From NCBI GenBank assembly GCA_023300205.1, contig JALZVD010000053.1, forward strand, positions 1-12,432: a stretch of DNA of 12,432 nucleotides, given 5' to 3'. The DNA comes from Akkermansiaceae bacterium (lineage in GTDB: Bacteria; Verrucomicrobiota; Verrucomicrobiia; Verrucomicrobiales; Akkermansiaceae). A program made the translations under genes and the position numbers. The notes beneath the pieces were generated by a model. The model saw only the letters and a program-made list of their open reading frames with translations, was not told where the DNA came from and made no database searches. Each line of letters starts with the position of its first letter. Within the stretch, counting starts at the first letter, position 1. Positions 8,064 to 12,432 of this stretch are shown here, piece after piece.

Positions 8064-8092
8064 GCCCCTGCTAAAATCATTTATTGCTCCCC

Positions 8093-8764
8093 ATGAGTGA
8101 CCAAAATATCGAAGTCCGTACCAGCAACAAACCCGGCCACGTCACAAGCCTAGACGGCGACCAACTCCAAATTCCCGCCACATGGGCACTCCTCCCCCCA
8201 GGTAACGCAGCCCTCAGCCGCAGAATCAAAAAAGACGGTCCCACCTGGACAGTAAAAGAACCCAAAGGCCGCAAACTCTTCTCCAAAGGAATCTGGGCCC
8301 CAGCTGACAGAATCGAAATCCTCAAGCAACAACTTATCCTCGAACGACAAGACCCCTCCTACCAAAAGAAACTTGATGCTTCACGCGCCAGACGCGATCG
8401 CGATGAACAAGCTTATAAAATAGAATTCTACAACGCCATCATCCAATACCTAGCCTTCCACCCAGACGTAGAAGACCTCGCCACAGACATGGCCACCCGC
8501 ATCACAGAGCACGCCATCCCAGTAGGCAGCGGAACCGTCGCCAGAACAAAAACCATCCCCATCGAACAACGCGCAGAAGCCGCCACCATCGCGTGGATGC
8601 GTCACCAGACCACCGCCTACGACAACATGACCATTCCGCGCGAAAAAGGCAAACGCCGCGAAGTCCGCAGAATACTAGCCAAGCGCTCCAAACAACTCCT
8701 AGACCGCTATCGCTGTGGTGAAATAGACCTCATGCGCTGCCCACTATACTCCGTATTGAGTTGA
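8093..8764 (+). CDS. DUF2293 domain protein of unknown function
   Basis: This 223-residue, strongly basic and soluble protein has no signal peptide or membrane segment. The C-terminal part, about residues 135-208, carries the conserved DUF2293 core: TRITEHAIPVGSGTVARTK, then AEAATIAWMRHQTTAYD and IPREKGKRREVRRILAKRS. The Arg/Lys density suggests nucleic-acid binding, but no function is known for the family. The N-terminal 70 residues (WALLPPGNAALSRRIKKDG, WTVKEPKGRKLFSKGIWAP) look like a second small module. I start it at the ATG at 8093; an in-frame TTG at 8084 is less likely. It lies 29 bases after dnaB and 61 before hisS, so co-transcription with both is probable. C-rich third codon positions match its neighbours, so nothing suggests recent transfer. 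Confidence 0.85.
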   Translation: MSDQNIEVRTSNKPGHVTSLDGDQLQIPATWALLPPGNAALSRRIKKDGPTWTVKEPKGRKLFSKGIWAPADRIEILKQQLILERQDPSYQKKLDASRARRDRDEQAYKIEFYNAIIQYLAFHPDVEDLATDMATRITEHAIPVGSGTVARTKTIPIEQRAEAATIAWMRHQTTAYDNMTIPREKGKRREVRRILAKRSKQLLDRYRCGEIDLMRCPLYSVLS

Positions 8765-8825
8765 TCCATACCAACACTAAAAACAAACTTGCAACTTCCC
8801 CCACATCAGCCACATTTCACCCGCT

Positions 8826-10115
8826 ATGGCTGACAAGAGATTTCAATCACTACCTGGATTCAGAGACTTCACACCTCAAGATTGCGCAATCCGCAATTAC
8901 CTATTCGAGACCTGGCGCACAGTCGCCACACACTACGGATTCTGTGAATATGAAGCACCCATGCTAGAATCCACAGAACTCTACCTCAAGAAAGCTGGCG
9001 ACGAACTCTCCACCCAGCTCTTCAGATTCACCGACCAAGGTAAACGCGACGTCACACTCCGTCCGGAGCTGACCGCCTCACTCGCCCGTATCATCGCCGG
9101 AAACCAACGTGATTTCCCCAAGCCCATGAAATGGTTCGAGATCGGCCAATGCTTCCGCTATGAAAAACAACAACGCGGTAGAACCCGTGAATTCATCCAG
9201 TTTAATGCAGACATCATCGGAGAGTCAGATCCAGGCGCAGACGCAGAACTCATCGCCCTAGCCATCGACACCATGATCGCCCTAGGCTTCACCGCAGACG
9301 ACTTCATCATCCGTGCCTCTGACCGCGAATCATGGCTCACATTCTGCAAAGAACACAACATCACAGACACCACAGCCTTCCTCCAGATCATCGACAAAAT
9401 CGAGCGAGATAAGCCAGAAGTCCTTGCTGAGAAACTCTCTAAATTCAACCTCACCGAAGAAACAGTTAGAGAATTCATCAACAACCCAGAGAACGCATCA
9501 CCAGCATTCAAACAGATTCAAGAAAACCTAACAGCCCGTGGACTCGGCAGCTACATCCAGCTAGACCTCACCATCGTCAGAGGACTCGCCTACTACACTG
9601 GAACCGTCTTCGAAATCTTCGACACCAAGAAATCCATGCGCGCCATCGCAGGAGGCGGACGCTATGATAACCTCATCAAATCACTCTCTAACGGCGTAGC
9701 AGACCTCCCCTGTACAGGATTCGCCATGGGTGACGTCGTCATCAGAAACTTCATCGAGGAAACTCCACAAGCTCTCATGCAAATGGAAGCCTGGCTAACC
9801 AATCAAAATACCTGTGACGTCTACCTAGTCATCGCAGACGAAACCAAGCGCCTTGATGCCATCAAAGTCCTCTCAGATCTCCGCAACGCCGGAATCAAAG
9901 CAGACACCACCATGGCCCCCCTAAAGATCAACAAACAATTCCAAAAAGCAGAACAATCCGGCGCAAGATTCGCCATCGTCTTCGGCGAAGAGTTCCCTGA
10001 ACTCAAAGTCAAAATCCTAGAATCCAGAACAGAAGCCACCATCCACGCCAACACCCCAGTAGTAGACTCAGTCCTAAACCTACTAGACGGAGACGACGGC
10101 CCCATCCTAGCCTAA
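8826..10115 (+). CDS. hisS: Histidyl-tRNA synthetase
   Basis: This 429-residue class II aminoacyl-tRNA synthetase charges tRNA-His with histidine in the cytoplasm, and its length is typical of bacterial HisRS. The N-terminal PGFRDFTPQD (10-19) and TLRPELT (77-83) are standard. Motif 2 is FRYEKQQRGRTREF (110-123). The histidine-specific motif reads VRGLAYYTGTVFE (251-263), with Ala255 where Escherichia coli has Asp. GGGRYD (276-281) is present. Motif 3 reads GFAMGDVVI (298-306), without the usual Glu-Arg-Leu. These variants occur together and recall the plant/organellar-type HisRS lineage as I know it, rather than a damaged enzyme. The anticodon-binding domain covers about 329-420. The ATG is chosen because MADKRFQSLPG is the normal HisRS beginning. 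It ends 13 bases before a hairpin that belongs to the opposing tRNA gene. Confidence 0.96.
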   Translation: MADKRFQSLPGFRDFTPQDCAIRNYLFETWRTVATHYGFCEYEAPMLESTELYLKKAGDELSTQLFRFTDQGKRDVTLRPELTASLARIIAGNQRDFPKPMKWFEIGQCFRYEKQQRGRTREFIQFNADIIGESDPGADAELIALAIDTMIALGFTADDFIIRASDRESWLTFCKEHNITDTTAFLQIIDKIERDKPEVLAEKLSKFNLTEETVREFINNPENASPAFKQIQENLTARGLGSYIQLDLTIVRGLAYYTGTVFEIFDTKKSMRAIAGGGRYDNLIKSLSNGVADLPCTGFAMGDVVIRNFIEETPQALMQMEAWLTNQNTCDVYLVIADETKRLDAIKVLSDLRNAGIKADTTMAPLKINKQFQKAEQSGARFAIVFGEEFPELKVKILESRTEATIHANTPVVDSVLNLLDGDDGPILA

Positions 10116-10127
10116 CCCACAAGAATC

Positions 10128-10158
10128 AAAAAACCCCTGATCCATTACAGATCAAGGG
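10128..10158 (-). terminator. Intrinsic terminator of the tRNA gene
   Basis: On the minus strand CCCTTGATC (10150-10158) and GATCAGGGG (10134-10142) form a 9-bp stem with one U-G wobble around a 7-base loop, followed by six T (10128-10133). On the plus strand the same wobble becomes a C-A mismatch and only three T follow, so the element is built for the tRNA transcript. It may still slow hisS transcription arriving from the other side. Confidence 0.75.
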
Positions 10159-10167
10159 CTTTAAAAA

Positions 10168-10242
10168 TGGTAGGACGACCGAGACTTGAACTCGGGACCA
10201 AGAGCTTATGAGTCTCCTACTCTACCGCTGAGCTACCGTCCC
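10168..10242 (-). tRNA. tRNA with anticodon CAU (elongator Met, or Ile decoding AUA)
   Basis: The 75 bases fold as a full cloverleaf with an encoded CCA end (10168-10170). The acceptor arms are GGGACGG and UCGUCCU, with G-U pairs at both ends. The D stem is GCUC/GAGU with a 7-base loop. The anticodon loop is CUCAUAA, with CAU at 10208-10210. The T arm is CCGAG-UUCAAGU-CUCGG. It is not an initiator: position 1-72 is paired rather than C-A, and the three G-C pairs of the anticodon stem are absent. Anticodon stem position 31-39 is an A-G mismatch. CAU could be elongator methionine or, if C34 is converted to lysidine by TilS, isoleucine for AUA. The variable loop UGGUC resembles the Ile2 type. 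It lies convergent with hisS. Confidence 0.93.
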
Positions 10243-10537
10243 ATTGATTTACAACACCAACTGCTTACTGTTGCTGGAGCGGATTTAATATAGCACTAAG
10301 GTTTTGTCTATAGAAAAATTAATCCTCGGGCTATATTTGCCCAAATTAGCACCATTTCATTAAATCATCTAACCATTTAAGCTAGTTTTTCTCATTCATC
10401 AGTCCTTGCCCCCTAGCTAACTTTTATAACCACCCACGTAGATAAACATCAAGGTTTCCTGATCACAGTAAAAAAAGATAAAATGAATATGTTTTATATC
10501 GTCCATCTCTATCCTAATCGCTAAAGTGTATACAAAT
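10243..10537. other. 295-base spacer without a gene, between the tRNA and glgB
   Basis: I see no credible coding sequence on either strand. It should hold two divergent promoters, one for the tRNA and one for glgB. The tRNA side has an extended -10 (10287-10295). The glgB side is AT-rich, with TAAAAT at 10479-10484 and TTATAT at 10494-10499, but no acceptable -35 box at the right distance from either. A distant 6-bp inverted repeat (AGCTAG near 10380 and CTAGCT near 10420) is too weak to call a structure. There is no Shine-Dalgarno sequence before the glgB ATG. Confidence 0.5.
10287..10295 (-). promoter_or_regulatory. Candidate extended -10 promoter of the tRNA gene
   Basis: On the minus strand TGCTATATT combines a TGn extension with a 5/6 -10 hexamer. 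It lies about 45 bases before the mature tRNA 5' end, leaving a leader that RNase P would remove. No good -35 box is present at 16-18 bases, which an extended -10 can tolerate. Confidence 0.4.
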
Positions 10538-12432
10538 ATGGAAAATCACATGCAAAACAACCTTGGAATCCCTAAACTTGTTACCGATGACGGCTGGCTC
10601 GCACCACAGACAGACCAGATCAACCATCGTATTCATCGGTTCCAGCATGAACTAGAATCCATAAAGAATAATCATAAATCACTTTTGAACTACGCTTCAG
10701 GCCACCTCTACAACGGCATCCATTACCAACAAGAAACAAATCAATGGTCCATCAGAGAGTGGGCCCCAAATGCCAAAGGCATCCAGCTCATCGGAGAATT
10801 CAATCAATGGTCTGGTAACAACCACGAACTCAAAGAAATAGGCCATGGATTATGGGAAATCTCTCTCCCCGGCTCCACCCTCACCCACAAACAGCAAATC
10901 AAGCTTCGCATCCACGGCGCTGACGACTCCATACGTGACCGCATTCCAGCATCTATCACCCGCACCGTTCAAGACCCTGAAACCCATGACTTCTCTGGCC
11001 AAATATGGCAACCTCAAGCACCCTACCAATGGCTGCACCCTGACTTCAGCGCAGCACACATCACATCTCCCATTATCTACGAAGCCCACACAGGAATGTG
11101 CGGTGAAGAACCCCGCCTACACACATACCGAGAGTTCGCAGATAACATCATCCCTCACATCGCCCTAGCTGGCTACAACGTCATCCAAATGATGGCAGTC
11201 CAAGAGCACCCATACTACGGATCTTTTGGCTATCACGTCTCTAACTTCTTCGCTGTATGCTCCAGGTTTGGCACTCCTGAAGATCTAAAATACCTTATCG
11301 ATACAGCACACGGATACGGCATCGCAATCCTACTTGACGTCGTCCACTCACACGCCGTAAAAAACCTCGCTGAAGGACTCAATGAATTCGACGGCACAGA
11401 CCACCAATACTTCCACTCCGGAGTCAGAGGAGACCAACCTCAGTGGGACTCCAAATGCTTTGACTACGGTAAACCAGAAGTACGTCACTTCCTACTATCA
11501 AACACCCGCTTCTGGCTAGAAGAATTCAAGTTCGACGGCTTCCGCTTCGATGGAGTCACATCCATGCTCTACGAACACCACGGAGACATCTCGTTTGATA
11601 ACTATGACAAATATTTCCGTGAAGGTGTAGACCTAGACGCCATACTCTATCTCCAGTTAGCCACCACACTCTGCTTAGAAATAAACCCACACGCCCTAAT
11701 CATAGCAGAAGACATGAGCGGCATGCCAGGCCTCTGCCGCCCCGTTCTTGAAGGCGGCATAGGCTTCACCCATCGTTTAAGCATGGGCATCCCAGACTTC
11801 TGGATCAAGCTCCTCAAAGAATCGCGTGATGAAGATTGGAACATTCAAGAAATTTGGGACGTCATGGTGAACCGCCGTCAAGGAGAGAAAAACATCTGCT
11901 ACGCTGAAAGCCATGACCAAGCACTCGTAGGTGACAAGACTCTAGCATTCCGCCTCATGGATGAGAAAATGTACTGGAATATGGCCAAAGATGACAAAGA
12001 CCCCATCATTGACAGAGGCATGGCCCTACACAAAATCATCCGCCTACTTACCTTCTCACTGGCTGGTGAAGGATGGCTAAATTTCATGGGCAATGAATTC
12101 GGTCACCCTGAGTGGCTAGACTTCCCACGCGAAGGAAATGAATGGTCCTACCATTACTGCCGCCGTCAATGGTCACTCATGCACAATCCTGAACTCAAAT
12201 ATCAATACCTCGCTAAATTTGATAAGGACCTCATGTACCTTGGCAAAAAATATGATCTCCTAAACACCGGAAATGCACAGCAACTCTGGGCCCATGACGA
12301 TGATAAAATCCTCGTCTATCAACGAGGAAATCTCATCTTCGTCAATAATCTCCACCACGAACGATCACAGTCCAACTATCGCATCCCCATTCACCAAGGA
12401 GGAACATACCAAATCATTCTGAATTCAGATGA
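10538..12432 (+). CDS. glgB: 1,4-alpha-glucan (glycogen) branching enzyme, eukaryotic-type GH13_8, 3' end missing
   Basis: The open frame runs 631 codons from the ATG to the window edge without a stop; comparison with human GBE1 (about 700 residues) suggests about 70 are missing. It cuts alpha-1,4-glucan chains and re-attaches them by alpha-1,6 bonds, making the branches of glycogen. A CBM48-like domain begins near residue 58 (REWAPNAKGIQLIGEFNQW, 73-91). The GH13 barrel follows, with DVVHSH (267-272), nucleophile D338 in FRFDGVTSM, acid/base E391 in IAEDMSGMP, and D460 in SHDQALVGDK. All three catalytic carboxylates are present. Stretches such as QEHPYYGSFGYHV and NFMGNEFGHPEWLDFPREG (515-533) are hallmarks of the GBE1-like subfamily 8 rather than the E. 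coli GlgB subfamily 9. An alternative start is the ATG at codon 5. No other glycogen gene is visible in the window. Confidence 0.95.
   Translation, partial: MENHMQNNLGIPKLVTDDGWLAPQTDQINHRIHRFQHELESIKNNHKSLLNYASGHLYNGIHYQQETNQWSIREWAPNAKGIQLIGEFNQWSGNNHELKEIGHGLWEISLPGSTLTHKQQIKLRIHGADDSIRDRIPASITRTVQDPETHDFSGQIWQPQAPYQWLHPDFSAAHITSPIIYEAHTGMCGEEPRLHTYREFADNIIPHIALAGYNVIQMMAVQEHPYYGSFGYHVSNFFAVCSRFGTPEDLKYLIDTAHGYGIAILLDVVHSHAVKNLAEGLNEFDGTDHQYFHSGVRGDQPQWDSKCFDYGKPEVRHFLLSNTRFWLEEFKFDGFRFDGVTSMLYEHHGDISFDNYDKYFREGVDLDAILYLQLATTLCLEINPHALIIAEDMSGMPGLCRPVLEGGIGFTHRLSMGIPDFWIKLLKESRDEDWNIQEIWDVMVNRRQGEKNICYAESHDQALVGDKTLAFRLMDEKMYWNMAKDDKDPIIDRGMALHKIIRLLTFSLAGEGWLNFMGNEFGHPEWLDFPREGNEWSYHYCRRQWSLMHNPELKYQYLAKFDKDLMYLGKKYDLLNTGNAQQLWAHDDDKILVYQRGNLIFVNNLHHERSQSNYRIPIHQGGTYQIILNSD

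Noticed and set aside
9158..9511. A 117-codon open frame antisense to hisS.
   Set aside because: It lies wholly within a conserved synthetase gene. Its Ser/Arg/Met-rich translation is typical of reading C-rich codons backwards, and it has no family signal.
10134..10158. Hairpin after hisS considered as the hisS terminator.
   Set aside because: On the plus strand it has a C-A mismatch and no T-run. On the minus strand it pairs fully and is followed by six T, so it belongs to the tRNA.
10845..11168. A 107-codon open frame inside glgB in a different frame.
   Set aside because: The Pro/Ser/Thr-rich translation is an out-of-frame reading of the branching enzyme, whose own frame has clear catalytic motifs.

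Overview
The window reads as chromosomal DNA of a Gram-negative bacterium, most likely a member of the Verrucomicrobiota. The pointers are a TPR-containing secretin resembling the Akkermansia Amuc_1098 pilus-associated family, a eukaryotic-type (GH13 subfamily 8) glycogen branching enzyme, and an almost complete lack of Shine-Dalgarno sequences. The phylum call is inferred from family recognition, not from a search. No IS element, integrase, CRISPR array or phage gene is visible.

Left half (116-6401, minus strand): four genes in one direction with short gaps, probably one operon. In transcription order they are a secretin with N-terminal TPR repeats (outer-membrane channel), a single-pass membrane protein of unknown function with an AsmA-like look, a MoxR-family AAA+ ATPase and a DUF58 membrane protein. 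MoxR with DUF58 is a familiar pair, but finding it behind a secretin that has no pilM/N/O/P or assembly-ATPase partners within the window is the least explained arrangement here. To the left (positions 5-61) a strong-looking promoter and the only clear Shine-Dalgarno sequence of the window serve a gene outside it.

Middle (6402-6635): an AT-rich divergent region between the secretin and dnaB, with two overlapping-style DnaA-box-like nonamers, one of them embedded in a small palindrome.

Right half (6636-12432): dnaB (replicative helicase), a DUF2293 protein and hisS (histidyl-tRNA synthetase) run on the plus strand with short gaps. Then come a minus-strand tRNA with anticodon CAU and its own intrinsic terminator, about 295 bases without a gene, and the 5' 631 codons of a glycogen branching enzyme cut by the window end.

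Across the whole window the plus strand has far more C than G, in plus genes, minus genes and spacers alike. This points to replication-strand mutation bias: the minus strand is probably the leading strand, the fork moves right to left, and dnaB, hisS and glgB are transcribed head-on to it.
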